Assembly: GCF_032452875.1 (NCBI RefSeq)
Contig: NC_083875.1
Coordinates: 78,886,178 to 78,950,177 of the forward strand
Reading direction: 5' to 3'
DNA length: 64,000 nt
Source: Bos javanicus
Lineage: Eukaryota; Chordata; Mammalia; Artiodactyla; Bovidae
In this document: positions 46,217 through 58,640 of the stretch, piece after piece
How positions within the stretch are numbered: the stretch's first letter is position 1
Layout: each line of letters starts with the position of its first letter
Translations under genes and position numbers: made by a program
Notes under the pieces: model-generated
What the model was told of the DNA's origin: nothing
Database searches by the model: none
The model's input: the letters and a program-made list of their open reading frames with translations, nothing else

Positions 46217-47889
46217 CAAGAGTTCTCCACACAAGTTTATTTCTAAACCAGACGGCTATTTTCTTTCTCCCTTCTTCTCTTCCTTCCTTTTCTCCTTCTT
46301 GTCTTTATTCTTTCCTTCCTTCTTTTTAATTTTTAAGAAGAGTCATCCTTCTGTTCTCACATCTTGATTATTTTGTGAAGTCTCTCACCCATTCCTCCCT
46401 CTTCCTGTGCCCCTCTCCTCTTCTTAATTTACTTTAGTATGTGAAATTCCTTTCCCACAAATAGAAATTGATGACAAGATTAATGTAGTTAAGAGAATAT
46501 TTGTCAGTGTTGCCCTTAAAAGATAGTTTATATTCCTTAACAGAATATAATGTTGCAGAAAATACTATCAATTCCATCTTTATAAGTTTCTGGTAACAAA
46601 TTGTAAAACTTTTAATAGTGGCTTGCTAAAAGACTTAATCATCTTATTGTCTGGACATTGCTAAATAGATCTCTATCTTCTTATAGTGGGAGTGCATTCT
46701 TTCCTGGTGAGTGCATGTGTATGTATGTGCTCGTGTATGTGTGTGTGTGCACACTCATATGTGCTGTAAGATGGGCAGCAACATTTCCCGTGTCAGAATC
46801 CCTCTTGTACTGGAGTCACTTGGGCCCCAGTTATTAAGTTGCTCCATCAATGTCCCTTCCCCAGTAACTTCAACTTTTAACCTTTGATGGGAGACCTGTT
46901 TTTTGTCTCGTTAATTTGTCTCCTTAACCCTTTTTTTCTTGGCTTTTCTCCAATTTACATACATCTTTTCAGAAATGCTGAAACCAAGCAGTACATTCCA
47001 CTCTACTGAGGACTCATCTGATACCAAACATAGCCGGGGTATTCATTTTACTCCTTTGCATCTCTGGAAAATATGCATTGTGGTAGATGGGCTGCTTTTT
47101 AAATGACTTTAACATGACAGCCCAAATCAGAGTCAAATCAGGGTCTACAGTGATCCATCAGCTCTTTTCTATCCAGTGGAATTATCTCAGTCAATTGAAT
47201 GCTGGTGTATTTAAAGCCTGTAAGTATCTTGCAATTGTCCATATTGGAGGCCAACTTCTGATTCATTCTTTTGAGTCAATATTTCTCTAATATGACAGTT
47301 GCTGTGAATTAGTTTCCTGTCTTTCAAAGATTAGCATTTGTAATATGCAACTTGATATAATATACACACACAAACCATCAATCTTATTCCCCAAATTCTC
47401 TAAGTACTTAAACTATGTGAATTAGAAATTAATCTCATGATTCCCATTAGATGTTTGAATTGTTAGAGTTGGAACCATGAGACCATGGTTTTGAAAATAA
47501 ACATAGCAGCAATCAACACCCTGGCTATGAATCTTGCATTTGAGACTGCCACTTGGTATATATTTAAAATCCTTGCAAGGGCCAGTCCCGTATCATTGAG
47601 CTGATATACACAGAGTGTTGGTTTCTAGTACAGTGAGCACTATCTGGGGGTGTGTGTGAGCATTATTGTTTTTATTGTCATCTAATTAGCTTTTACATTT
47701 CTAGGAATGTTAGGAGGGTAGTTACTACACTCTTCTTAGTTTCTAACATTTTATTTCTATCAAGCTCTGTCTCTGAATTTATTAAAATATACTCCTCAAA
47801 ATTTCACTTTTGTAAGAATTGGTTAGAAGCTTTATCTACTTTTCTTCATAGATGACCCTATAAGTTAGAAGAATCATAGTCTTGTGGCT
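46217..47889. other. Intronic sequence, repeat-poor
   Basis: CT-rich at 46260-46335 and a short GT-rich run near 46705-46755. Otherwise about 1.6 kb with nothing recognised. Confidence 0.5.
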
Positions 47890-47990
47890 ATTGTTGTTGC
47901 TTACTTGCTCAGTTGTGTCCAACTCTTTGTGACCTGTGGATTGCAGCATGCCAGGCTTCCCTGTCCTTCACCATCTCTTTCCAAATACTT
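47890..47990 (-). mobile_element. BovB-related 3' fragment
   Basis: gttgttgcttacttgctcag, 'gtgtccaactctttgtgacc' and catgccaggcttccctgtc. About 100 bp. Confidence 0.75.
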
Positions 47991-48060
47991 GAGTAATCAT
48001 TGCCTGTAAGGAACCTTATGAGGAGGGTGTCTGTCTTAACGCTATTTCAGTTTAGCATTG

Positions 48061-48282
48061 AAAGTGAAGTCAAAGTGAAGTCGTTGCTCAGTCGTGTCCA
48101 ACTCTTTGCGATCCCATGGACTGTAGCCTACCAGGCTTCTCTGTCCATGGGATTTTCCAGGCAAGAGTACTGGAGTGGGTTGCCATTTCCTTCTCCAGGG
48201 GATCCTCCTGACCCGGGGATCAAACCCAGGTCTCCTGCATTGCAGGCAGACGCTTTACCCTCTGAGCCACCAGGGAAGCCCC
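48061..48282 (-). mobile_element. Bov-tA SINE with TSD
   Basis: Complete reverse-strand copy ending in gagccaccagggaagcccc. Target-site duplication cagtttagcatt at 48048-48059 and 48297-48308, with about 14 extra bases on the right. Confidence 0.92.
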
Positions 48283-48464
48283 TGATGGCTTATTATCAGT
48301 TTAGCATTATTTTCCCCCAAAGCAGATTGGCTCATTAATAGCCTACTAAGGTGGATTTTATAGAATGGATCTGTCCAGTAGAAGTACAATGTGAGTCACA
48401 AAGCAAACCACGAACCGTTTGTCTTTTAAAATTTCCTAGTCTGCACATTAAAAAGTGTAAACAT

Positions 48465-49311
48465 CATGCATCGAACCTGGACTGGCAACTCGTTTCCTAC
48501 ATGATATTTTACATGTTTCATTGCCATTCTCCCACATCTTCCCACCCTCTCCCTCTCCCACAGAGTCCATAAGACTGTTCTATACATCAGTGTCTCTTTT
48601 GCTGTCTCGTACACCGGGTTATTGTTACCATCTTTCTAAATTCCATATATATGCGTTAGTATACTGTATTTATGTTTTTCCTTCTGGCTTACTTCACTCT
48701 GTATAATAGGCTCCAGTTTCATCCACCTCATTAGAACTGATTCAAATGTATTCTTTTTAATGGCTGAGTAATACTCCATTGTGTATATGTACCACAGCTT
48801 TCTTATCCATTCATCTGCTGATGGACATCTAGGTTGCTTCCACGTCTTGGCTATTATAAACAGTGCTGCGATGAACATTGGAGTACACGTGTCTCTTTCC
48901 TTCTGGTTTCCTCAGTGTGTATGCCCAGCAGTGGGATTGCTGGGTCATAAGGCAGTTCTATTTCCAGTTTTTTAAGGAATCTCCACACTGCTCTCCATAG
49001 TGGCTGTACTAGTTTGCATTCCCACCAACAGTGTAAGAGGGTTCCCTTTTCTCCACACCCTCTCCAGGCAATGAAACATGTAAAATATCATGTAGGAAAC
49101 GAGTTGCCAGTCCAGGTTCGATGCATGATGCTGGATGCTTGGGGCTGGTGCACTGGGACGGCCCAGAGGGATGGTATGGGGAGGGAGGAGGGAGGAGGGT
49201 TCGGGATGGGGAACACATGTATACCTGTGGCGGATTCATTTTGATATTTGGCAAAACTAATACAATTATGTAAAGTTTAAAAATAAAATAAAATTGGAAG
49301 AATAAAAAAAA
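48465..49311 (+). mobile_element. Ruminant L1 with inverted 5' segment and 15-bp TSD
   Basis: 48465-49068 is reverse-strand L1 (ORF2 end and 3' UTR start). 49069-49311 is forward-strand 3' UTR end with poly-A. The same ~62 bp of 3' UTR is in both parts, so the ends form an inverted repeat (48465-48525 and 49069-49130). Exact target-site duplication aaaaagtgtaaacat at 48450-48464 and 49312-49326 proves one insertion. Confidence 0.95.
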
Positions 49312-49326
49312 AAAAAGTGTAAACAT

Positions 49327-49787
49327 GCAGATGAAACTAATTTTATTAATGTATTTTACTTAACTCAATCTACCTAAAATATTTTCATTTCAACATACTG
49401 TTAATCTAAAAATATTAATGAGATATTTTATGCATACCAAGTTTTCAAAATCTGAAATCTGTATTTTACACTTGCAGCAGCACATCTCAGTTTGGACCAG
49501 CTATAGTTCAAATTATCACTGACCACATGTAGCTGTTGGCTACCATTTTGAACAGTGCAGATCTGGAAGATATCAGAAGAGTAAACAGTCTCAGTTAGAA
49601 ACAGATCTTGACCCAGAAACACTTAGGCATGTTGGCCACAATTCTCACAGATATTTGTTGCCTTGTAGGAGAGTTTACTCATTGTCTTTTATGCTTTAAG
49701 CACAGTGGTATGCATAGAGAATAATAAGGTTTTGCCATAATAATCTCTTTTTTTATCTTTCACCTTAACTCTGTTTCTCTGCTCTCT
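49327..49787. other. Intronic sequence between two L1 insertions
   Basis: Unique-looking, nothing recognised. Confidence 0.5.
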
Positions 49788-49801
49788 AAAATGTATAAGA
49801 G

Positions 49802-50484
49802 TTAAAAAATACTCGGCAGCCTTCGAATGGGAGAAAATAATAGCAAATGAAGCAACTGACAAACAACTAATCTCAAAAATATACAAGCAACTCCTCCAGC
49901 TCAACTCCAGAAAAATAAATGACACAATCAAAAAATGGGCCAAAGAACTAAACAGACATTTCTCCAAAGAAGACATACAGATGGCTAACAAACCCATGAA
50001 AAGATGCTCAACATCACTCATTATCAGAGAAATGCAAATCAAAACCACTATGAGGTACCATTTCACGCCAGTCAGAATGGCTGCGATCCAAAAGTCTACA
50101 AGCAATAGATGCTGGAGAGGGTGTGGAGAAAAGGGAACCCTCTTACACTGTTGGTGGGAATGCAAACTAGTACGGCCACTATGGAGAACAGTGTGGAGAT
50201 TCCTTAAAAAACTGGAAATAGAACTGCCTTATGATCCAGCAATCCCACTACTGGGCATACACACTGAGGAAACCAGAAGGGAAAGAGACACGTATACCCC
50301 AATGTTCATCTTGGCACTGTTTATAATAGCCAGGACATGGAAGCAACCTAGATGTCCATCAGCAGATGAATGGATAAGAAAGCTGTGGTACATATACACA
50401 ATGGAGTATTACTCAACCATTAAAAAGAATACATTTGAATCAGTTCTAATGAGGTGGATGAAACTGGAGCCTATTATAGAGTGA
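49802..50484 (+). pseudogene. L1 ORF2 C-terminal fragment, open
   Basis: About 226 codons of ORF2 C-terminus, with no stop from the truncation point to the natural terminator at 50482-50484. Visible: EWEKIIANEATDKQL, KRCSTSLIIREMQIK, the Cys-rich CWRGCGEKGTLLHCWWEC, and YYSTIKKNTFESVLM. Endonuclease and reverse-transcriptase domains are missing, so it is not functional. The open frame indicates a fairly recent insertion. Confidence 0.93.
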
Positions 50485-50886
50485 AGTAAGCCAGAAAGAA
50501 AAACATCAATACAGTATACTAATGCATATATATGGAATTTAGAAAGATGGTAACAATAACTCTGTATACAAGAAAGCAAAAGAGACACTGATGTATAGAA
50601 CAGTCTTATGGACTCTGTGGGAGAGGGAGAGGGAGAGGGTGGGAAGATTTGGGAGAATGGCATTGAAACATGTATAATATCATGTATGAAACGAGTCGCC
50701 AATCCAGGTTCGATGCACGATACTGGATGCTTGGGGCTGGTGCACTGGGACGACCCAGAGGGATGGTATGGGGAGGGAGGAGGGAGGAGGGTTCAGGATG
50801 GGGAACACATGTATACCTGTGGTGGATTCATTTCGATATTTGGCAAAACCAATACAATATTGTAAAGTTTAAAAATAAAATTAAAG
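49802..50886 (+). mobile_element. Young ruminant L1, 5'-truncated, 14-bp TSD
   Basis: Covers the C-terminal end of ORF2, the whole 3' UTR with its G-rich polypurine stretch near 50765-50795, and an A-rich end. Exact target-site duplication aaaatgtataagag at 49788-49801 and 50887-50900. Confidence 0.97.
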
Positions 50887-50957
50887 AAAATGTATAAGAG
50901 AAGGATATAAGGTCAGCATGTTAAAAAGGATAGTCTTGATTTTACCTTGTATCACTG

Positions 50958-51150
50958 GAAAAAAACCCTGATGCTGGGAAAGATTGAAGGCAGAAGGAGA
51001 AGAGGGTGACAGAGGATGAGATAGGTGGATGGCATCACTGATTCAAGGACATAAACTTGGGCAAACTCTGGAGATGGTGAGGTACAGGAAGCCTGGTATG
51101 CTACAGTCCATGAGGTTGTGAAGAGTTGGACACAACTTGGCAACTGAAAA
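50958..51150 (+). mobile_element. BovB-related 3' fragment
   Basis: Forward-strand BovB end: gatgctgggaaagattgaagg, 'ggatggcatcactgattcaa', tgaagagttggacacaactt. Diverged. Confidence 0.82.
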
Positions 51151-52649
51151 ACAAGTCCTAAACCACATATACTTTGAACGCACAATCATTTGTCATGTCC
51201 CACAGCATCCAGCCACACCAATAGTTTCAAATAAGTCCTCTGGCTTCTCCTACTAGCTTCCCATTAGCCTTAATATTCTGTGGAAGCATTTCAGATAAAT
51301 GTTAATCTTCCTTTGTTTTTTTCTCCTATTTTACCTTCACTTCAGTTCTGTACTTGAGTTTATTTCATTTTAATCCACTCTTCCAACTCTGGATCAATGT
51401 GAACACCAGGCAGTAACTCACTGAAGCTCTAGATAAGTCTTCTCCCTTGAGAATGTCTTCAGAAAGGATGGCGTCTTTAGAGTGTCAGGAAATTCACCAG
51501 GAATAAGATGAAATGAAGCTACAAAGCAGATGCTGGGAGTAAGAAAATGGCAGTGTTCAATGATGGGGCAAATACTCCTGTCAAAATGAAACTTAAGTGG
51601 AAGGGACTGTCAGTGAGGGAAGCTGCCACCCTGTGTCCATTGCCAAGGGACTTGGGGAACTAGCCAAGCCACCCTTAATTGAGTAAAATGACAATCAGCC
51701 ACGGTGCTAAAACAGAGACGAAATTTATAAATAGGGTTGATAGCAGGATTTTTCCAGCTTCTGATTGCTGTCTGGCTGTGGTTCCACCCTTAGAAAAATT
51801 CTGTCCTTCGAGTGCCAAATTCAGAAGATGATTTTGCCCAACTCGTTACCGCCATATTTTCTGAATCTCTTAAAATAGAATTGGATCATAATTTAGCAAA
51901 AGAACTTGACATGTAAAAATGGATGGGCACATACATAGGATGAAGCCAGATTTGTTAAATACGTTTGTCCCATGAATAGTGAGATCTGCTTTCTTAAATT
52001 GAGAAATAGTACTGAAGCACAGTTTTTAAGCATAGTTTTGCACTGACAGTGGAGTTTCTTCTTGTAGGATTTTGCTCTGGGGAATGGAAATATGAGATGT
52101 TTGTTAAGTCTTTCAGTTTGATGCCCCCAACACAAGAAAACCCTGTCTTCCTTCGCACTCTACCCTGCTGTCTGACATCCCTTCATCTCTCTCTTTCACT
52201 CTCTCTCTAACACACATACACACAATCTAACATTCTTGAGTCAATACTACATACCTGAAACTTGAGAAGAATGTTTACCTGCAGAATGTGTTCATGCTTT
52301 TTGATAATGACCTGAAAATCTCAGTTGCCTCCTCCAATTCATGGTTAAAGATGGAATAAGGCCTTAGAAATGAATTATCTCAGCAACTCAAAGCAGACTG
52401 CATAAAGAGACTGGATCTCTGAGAAAGTGCCACAGGCTTCAATGGATTTCAGGAGGGAACCAAGGCAGTCTCAGAGGTACTTTCATGCCTTGGACTGGCC
52501 TCATGCCTTATCCATGCATCTTTTGGCCTTCTCAGATCTTACTTAGCATGAGCGAATTGAATGCAAATTGGTTGAAGTTTCAAGTTTGAATCTCCCAAAT
52601 ATCAGTTTGTACCGGGGAGCTAGGGAGGTATTTCAGCTTAGACTACCTC
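51151..52649. other. Intronic sequence, repeat-poor
   Basis: About 1.5 kb with no recognised family. Short CT/CA-rich patch at 52185-52225. Confidence 0.5.
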
Positions 52650-52768
52650 ACCTAGTCCTCCCAGGCAGCCTGTGAAGGAAATGACTTTGTTACCCTTTCC
52701 TTACCCTACAGAAGAGAAAACCAGAGTTCAGAGAGGTCCAGAGCAGAGCCAAGGTTTGAACTTGGATT
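52650..52768 (-). mobile_element. MIR SINE
   Basis: 'ttcagagaggtccagagcag' and gccaaggtttgaacttgg match the reverse-strand MIR core. Confidence 0.7.
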
Positions 52769-53010
52769 TTTTTTTTAATTATTTTATTTTTTTATTTAAT
52801 TTTATTTTTTAACTTTACAATATTGTATTAGTTTAACCATATATCAACATGAATCCGCCACAGGTATACACGTGTTCCCCATCCTGAACCCTCCTCCCTC
52901 CTCCCTCCCTGTACCATCCCTCTGGGTCATCCCAGTGCACCAGCCCCAAGCATCCAGTATCGTGCATTGGACCTGGACTGGTGACTCATTTCATATATGA
53001 TATTATTTTG
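52769..53010 (-). mobile_element. Ruminant L1 3' end
   Basis: Poly-T, 'actttacaatattgtattag', the C-rich complement of the L1 polypurine stretch, then gcattggacctggactgg. 5'-truncated to about 240 bp. Confidence 0.9.
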
Positions 53011-54492
53011 ATGTGAAGCTAGAACTGCTCCCCTGTGGGTATCACCAGTGTTAAAATCTACACAAACTTTGGGGCCAGCTATCTAGGAGAGAGTGCTTTG
53101 GGCTGTCCTCTCCTTAACCTTGCATCCTCCTACCTGCTTTCTCTTCCAGATGCTTCCTTCATTTCTGTTCCTTACTTGGGCTCACGCTCTGTCTTTCCAG
53201 ATGACCAATCACTTTTCATCCCTTCCCAATGCTCCTTAATCTCTAGTTTGCACAGACCTCATGGGTCAGTGTCTGTTGCCAGACACTGAGATTGGCAGCC
53301 AGTGATAAATGTGTGAACACAACACACTTCTGTCAAAGGACGTAGGGGAGATGGGCACTTACCAAAATCATAATGAAAATCTGAGTGTAAGAAATGCTCC
53401 ATGTGTGTTTTGCTCTGTGAGCCCAAAGCTGATAAGGACATGAGGGACATCTCTTCATGTCCATCTGTTCACCTCATCTACAAAACAGTGGGTAGATTGA
53501 AAAAAAAGCAGCTAAGAACTTGCCGATGGGTGAAACCAAGGTAAACAAATCGCCAAGATAAGTTCTTCTCACTTGGAATGCAACAGATATGAGAGGAGAT
53601 TAGTTTGAAAGTGTATGAGCCCAGTTTTCTGAGCTGAACGGGAGCAGAGCCGTAGACCTCAAATTTTCAGTCACTGTTCATTTTGTTATTATATGAAGAA
53701 ATGTGCAGTTTCTATAGCAATGACTATCACAGCTTTATGGCCTCTCTGAGCACTCACTGGCCCAAATCTGCTCACTTTCCAAGCAGAACCAGTGGTGCAT
53801 TTAGGGACACTTCTCAGAAAACTACATTCTTGAGTGAGAATAGTGAACCCCATCACCAGACACTTTTTTTTTGGAATGACATCTCCAGGATCTCTAGAAT
53901 TTGACCTAAGAAGCAACTGTGTCTGGTCTAATAAGAAGTATACCTATAATTCCTGTCTCCTTAGGTCAGGTCACTGAAAGAAAGCTTCAAATCCTACTAA
54001 AGGCAGTTCATGAAAATGCTAGCTTCTGGCAAGGTTGTAACAGAAGAGACTTCATGATCTTGCTGCTGCTCATATTTCCTGTTGCTTATGCAAGGCAGGC
54101 CCTGTGTATTCTCAGTGTACTGTCTGGAGAACAGTCTTAGGTGGGGTCGATTGCATATTGCAAACTCATTGTGCGGTAAACTCAATGACAGACCACCCAG
54201 ACCCCCTGGGAATGAAGGACTTGCTTCCTGAGTTGCTGGGAAAGCTGCAACAGACAGTCCTTGGCTGCCAGCAACTTATGAAGGCTCAGCAAGTCCACTC
54301 AAGGTCATACTCCCTTCCTGGTGTGTCCCCCATCCAATGGTTGATTGTTAAGGGGCTATAAAGGCCCAGCCCCCTTTGCCCAACTCAGGACCACTCTGTA
54401 GGCTCATCCTGCAGGGAAGATGAGCTTCTATTAGACTGCATCACAGCTTAGCCTCACTCTCTGCCCAATTCCTCCCACAGGTATGAATCCCA
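53011..54492. other. Intronic sequence, repeat-poor
   Basis: About 1.5 kb with no recognised repeat or exon. Short open frames have no recognised domain. Confidence 0.5.
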
Positions 54493-55163
54493 GTTCAGTT
54501 CAGTTCAGTTCAGTCGCTCAGTCATGTCCAACTCTTTGTGACCCCAAGAATCACAGCACGCCAGGCCTCCCTGTCCATCACCAACTCCCAGACTTCACTC
54601 AGACTCACGTCCATCGAGTCAGTGATGTCATCCATCCAGCTATCTCATCCTCTGTCGTCCCCTTCTCCTCCTTCCCCCAATCCCTCCCAGCATCAGAGTC
54701 TTTTCCAATGAGTCAACTCTTCGCATGAGGTGGCCAAAGTACTGGACTTTCAGCTTTAGCATCATTCCTTCCAAAGAAATCCCAGGGCTGATCTCCTTCA
54801 GAATGGACTGGTTGGATCTCCTTGCAGTCCAAGGGACTCTCAAGAGTCTTCTCCAACACCACAGTTCAAAAGCATAAATTCTTCAGCGCTCAGCTTTCTT
54901 CACAGTCCAACTCTCACATCCATATATGACCACTGGAAAAACCATAGCCTTGACTAGACAGACCTTTGTTGGCAAAGTAATGTCTCTGCTTTTGAATATG
55001 CTATCTAGTCAGAACTTTTCTTCCAAGGAGTAAGCGTCTTTTAATTTCATGGCTGCAGTCACCATCTGCAGTGATTTTGGAGCCCCCCAAAATAAAGTCT
55101 GACACTGTTTCCACTGTTTCCCCATCTATTTCCCATGAAGTGATGGGACCAGATGCCATGCTC
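54493..55163 (-). mobile_element. BovB LINE, 670 bp, 5'-truncated
   Basis: Begins with cagtt repeats and runs to the segment encoding KIMASGPIT. The minus-strand frame 54640-54843 keeps the C-terminal region (RVPWTARRSNQSILKE, GRRRRGRQRMR). A deletion near 55005 removes part of 'gctatctaggttggtcataa'. Confidence 0.93.
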
Positions 55164-55584
55164 TTCCAGAACAACCATAATACGTGTCTTGCCCACCAAA
55201 CTCCATCTCATCTTCTCACCAGGGATCCCAACATGTGGCATATCCCAAAGTCCATTTGTTGTCCAGGTCAGATGCATCCACACAGGGAGATCAGACTCAA
55301 GGCAGTGAGCTACACAATGACCACCAAGTGCCTGACAGAGTTCTTAGACACAGGACACAGTGCTGGGCCCTGCACTCAGGGCACACCTGGTGGATGACAG
55401 TGCTTTCATTCTGTTCCAGTGTCTACTTAAGTGAAAATAGATGCTCCCATTTGCCATCTAACTTTGATCATGACTTACTACAGTCTCCTTGGAGAAGGGA
55501 GTCACATGCCACCTCTCCCAGGAGGAGTCCTTTGGGCTTCCCTCTGACCTCCTCTTTTGCTCCCAGTGTTTGCTTCTCATGGCC
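55164..55584. other. Intronic sequence without recognised feature
   Basis: A 182-codon open frame at 55184-55732 crosses this block and the L2 fragment. No domain or splice context supports it. Confidence 0.45.
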
Positions 55585-55870
55585 TTTATCACCCATTCCA
55601 CAAACACCTCTGGACTATACACCATATGCCTGGTACTGTGCCCAGTGCCAGCAGTGCAGAGGTAGAGACACAGTCCCTGGGTCAAGGAGCTCACCTTCTA
55701 TACCAGAGATAAGCAAATACACATGCAATTAGAGTGTATATGCCGGTGATATGATAGAGCTGGGATGAGGTGTACCTATGAGGGTTGTCCAACCTTGCCT
55801 GGGAGGCCAGGCCACAGGGATGTGACAACAATCCATGTGTCAGTGAACACTTCTCAGGAAGGTGATGGCA
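55585..55870 (+). mobile_element. L2 LINE fragment
   Basis: 'cctggtactgtgcccagtgc', 'gtcaaggagctcaccttcta' and the downstream tgatagagctgggatgagg follow the L2 3' order. Confidence 0.75.
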
Positions 55871-55934
55871 GAGCCTAGTCTTGGAGGACTGCTAGGTGTT
55901 AACCGGGTGTAGTGGTAGTCTACATATTCTTACA

Positions 55935-56850
55935 GGTGCTGTAACAGATTACTACAAATTCAGGGGCTGAAACAACACAAATCATTTCTCTCACAGTGTT
56001 GGGGGCAGATACCTGAAATTAGGTTTTCTTAGTTAAGGTCAAGATGCTTTGGCTCCTTCTGGAGAGTCTAGGGTAGAATTCTTTTCCTTGCCTTGTCTGG
56101 ATTTTAGAGGCTCCCCATATTCCTTGGCTCGGGCCTCTTCTTCCTTCTTCCAAGCCGGCAGTATAGTATCTTCTCTCCTCTCTCATCTCTGCTTCTATAC
56201 TAATAGCTTCTCTCTCTTGTTCCTCTTTGTTGTTGTTCAGTCACTAAGTCGTGTCTGACTCTTTGAGACCCAATGGACTGCAGCATGCCAGGCTTACCTG
56301 TCCTTCACCATCTCCTGGAGTCTGCTCAAACTCATGTCCATTGAGTTGATGATGCCATCCAACCATCTCATCCTCTGTCATCCCCTTCTCCTCCTGCCTT
56401 CAATCTTTCCCAGAATCGGGGTCTTTTCCAGTAAGTTGCTCTTCACATCAGGTGACCAAATATTGGAGCTTCAGCTTCAGCGTCAGTCCTTCCAATGAAT
56501 ATTCAGTGTTGATTTCCTTTAAGATTGTTGGATCTCCTTGCAGTCCAAGGGACTCTCAAGAGTCTCCTCCAGCACCACAGTTCAAAAGCATCAATTCTTC
56601 AGCGCTCAGCCCTCTTTATGGTCCAACACTCACATCCACACATGACTATTAGAAAAACCTCCTGCCTGTCTCTCATAAGGATCCTTATTTGTGATGACAT
56701 TGAAGTCACTCAGATAACCTAGGGTCATCTCCCCACATCAAGATCCTTAACCTAATCATATTTGTAAAGTCCCCTTTGCCATGTAAGGTAACATATTCAG
56801 GGACTAGAATGTGGATACCTTTGGGGCAGGGTATTATTCAGCCTCCAACA
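55935..56850 (+). repeat. Old dispersed mammalian repeat, split by BovB
   Basis: 'acagattactacaaattcag' to tccttggctcgggcctctt on the left, and 'ccatgtaaggtaacatattc' to tattattcagcctccaaca on the right. Same family as 8663-8812. Family name uncertain. Confidence 0.6.
56228..56645 (-). mobile_element. BovB-related 3' fragment
   Basis: gttgttgttcagtcactaag through 'cacatccacacatgactatt' on the reverse strand. Inserted in the older repeat. Confidence 0.88.
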
Positions 56851-57552
56851 TTGGTGACTACAGCCAAGTCAGCATACCAGGCAGAGAGATGAACATGGAC
56901 AGGGCAGGAGGAATGTGGCCAGTGTCATTTGGGCAGCTTTAGATATTTCATAAGGTGGAAGCATAAGTTTCAAGACAGGCATGTCAAGAGATCAAGCTGG
57001 ATAAAGGTGCAGGGGAGCCAGTTCTTTCAGTCAGGCACTGTGTCTGGAGGTTGAATTATAATTGTGATTTATCACCCTATTTGTTCATGAGTGTCTGAGG
57101 GCACTATTTAGGTCAACATTTTCTTGATGACGCTGCAGCTGTGGTCAGGGATTGGCATAGGACAGGAGCTCAGCATGTGTGTGGCATCAACAAATGCTTG
57201 TTGTGCCCTGTTGTGACACTGTGGTGGGAGGCAGGATGGAATGAACAGAGAACTAGAGGCACCAGAGCCCGTCTGCATGCTCTTGGACATGGTTTTTGTG
57301 GCAGCATGACTGGCCTTCATGAGCTCGCTTGCACAGACATTTCCTGAGCCAGCAGTGAGTGGGGCACAAGCTGGGGAAGTCTTTTTGGAGAGCTTACGTA
57401 ATAAAGACTGGAGATGTCTTCATTGTTGAAGCTGGAAGATGGGTATCTGAGGGTTTATTATGTTCTTCTCTCTAGCAAATATTTTCATAATATAAAGCTT
57501 TACAAAGTTTATATGAGTAGGGGTGAGGTGCACAGGGCAGCCTAGAAAGTAC
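56851..57552. other. Intronic sequence without recognised feature
   Basis: Nothing recognised. Confidence 0.5.
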
Positions 57553-57876
57553 AAGTGAAAGTGAAAGTGAAAGTTGCTCAGTTGTGTCCGACTCTTTGCG
57601 ACCCGATAGACTGTATAGTCCCTGGAATTCTCCAGGCCAGAATACTGGAGTGGGTAGCCTCTCCCTTCTCCAGGGAATCTTCCCAACCCAGGGATTGAAC
57701 CCAGGTCTCCTGCATTGCAGGTGGATTCTTTACCAGCTGAGCCACAAGGGAAGCCCAGGAATACTGGAGTAGGTAGCCTATCCCTTCTCCAGGGGATCTT
57801 CCCAACCCAGGAATCGAACCCGGGTCTCCTGCATTGCAGGCAGAGTTTTTACCGACTGAGCTATGAGGGAAGCCCA
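57553..57876 (-). mobile_element. Two-headed Bov-tA SINE
   Basis: Reverse strand: head (57876 leftward), partial Bov-A, second head, full Bov-A. The join gggaagccc/aggaatactggag near 57755 matches those at 28728 and 5474. The tail is a gtgaaa repeat. Confidence 0.9.
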
Positions 57877-57949
57877 AATGGCCCCCAAATGGGAGAGGTA
57901 ATGATTGGGACCAGACGATGGTTAAAAACGATGATGATAGAAATCTTAA

Positions 57950-58640
57950 CAGCTGTACCTCACACTGCTCAGAATGGCCATCATCAGAAAGTCTGCAAAT
58001 AACGCACGCTGGAGAGCACGTGGCAAAAAGGGAGCCTTCCTACATTGTTGGTCAGAATGTAAGTTGGTACAGCCATTATAGAGAACAGTATGGAAGTTCC
58101 TTAAAAAACTAAAAATAGAGTTGCTGTATGATCCAGCAATCCCACTCATGACATATATCCAGAAAAGATGAAAACTTTAATTCAAAAAGATACTTGCAGC
58201 TTAATGTTTATACCTGCACTATTCATAATAGCCAAGACATAACAGTCAAGAAAACAGCCTAAATGCCTATCAACAGATGAATGAATAAAGAAAAAGTGGT
58301 ACATATATACAATGGAATATTAATCTGCCATAAAAAAGAACAAAATAATGCCATCTGCAGCAACATGCATGGACCTAAAGATTATTATACCATCATACAG
58401 AGAAAGACAAATATTTGTGGAATCTAAAAAATGATACAAAGGAACTTATTTATAAAACAGAAATAGACTCACAGACCTAGAAAACAAACTTATGTTTACC
58501 GAAGAGGAAAGAAGGAGGGATGGATAAACTGGGAATCTGGGTTTAAGAGATATACACTACTATTTAATATATATAAAATAAACAAGGACCTACTATATAG
58601 CACAAGGAAATATATTCAACATCCTGTAAAAAGAAAAGTT
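57950..58640 (+). mobile_element. Old L1 LINE 3' part
   Basis: Degenerate C-terminal ORF2 ('ttggtcagaatgtaagttgg', 'ctgtatgatccagcaatccc') and 3' UTR. The open frame at 57918-58112 is a remnant. Confidence 0.82.

Noticed and set aside
55184..55732. 182-codon open frame on the + strand
   Set aside because: It crosses unassigned sequence into an L2 fragment, shows no domain and lacks splice signals. Likely chance.
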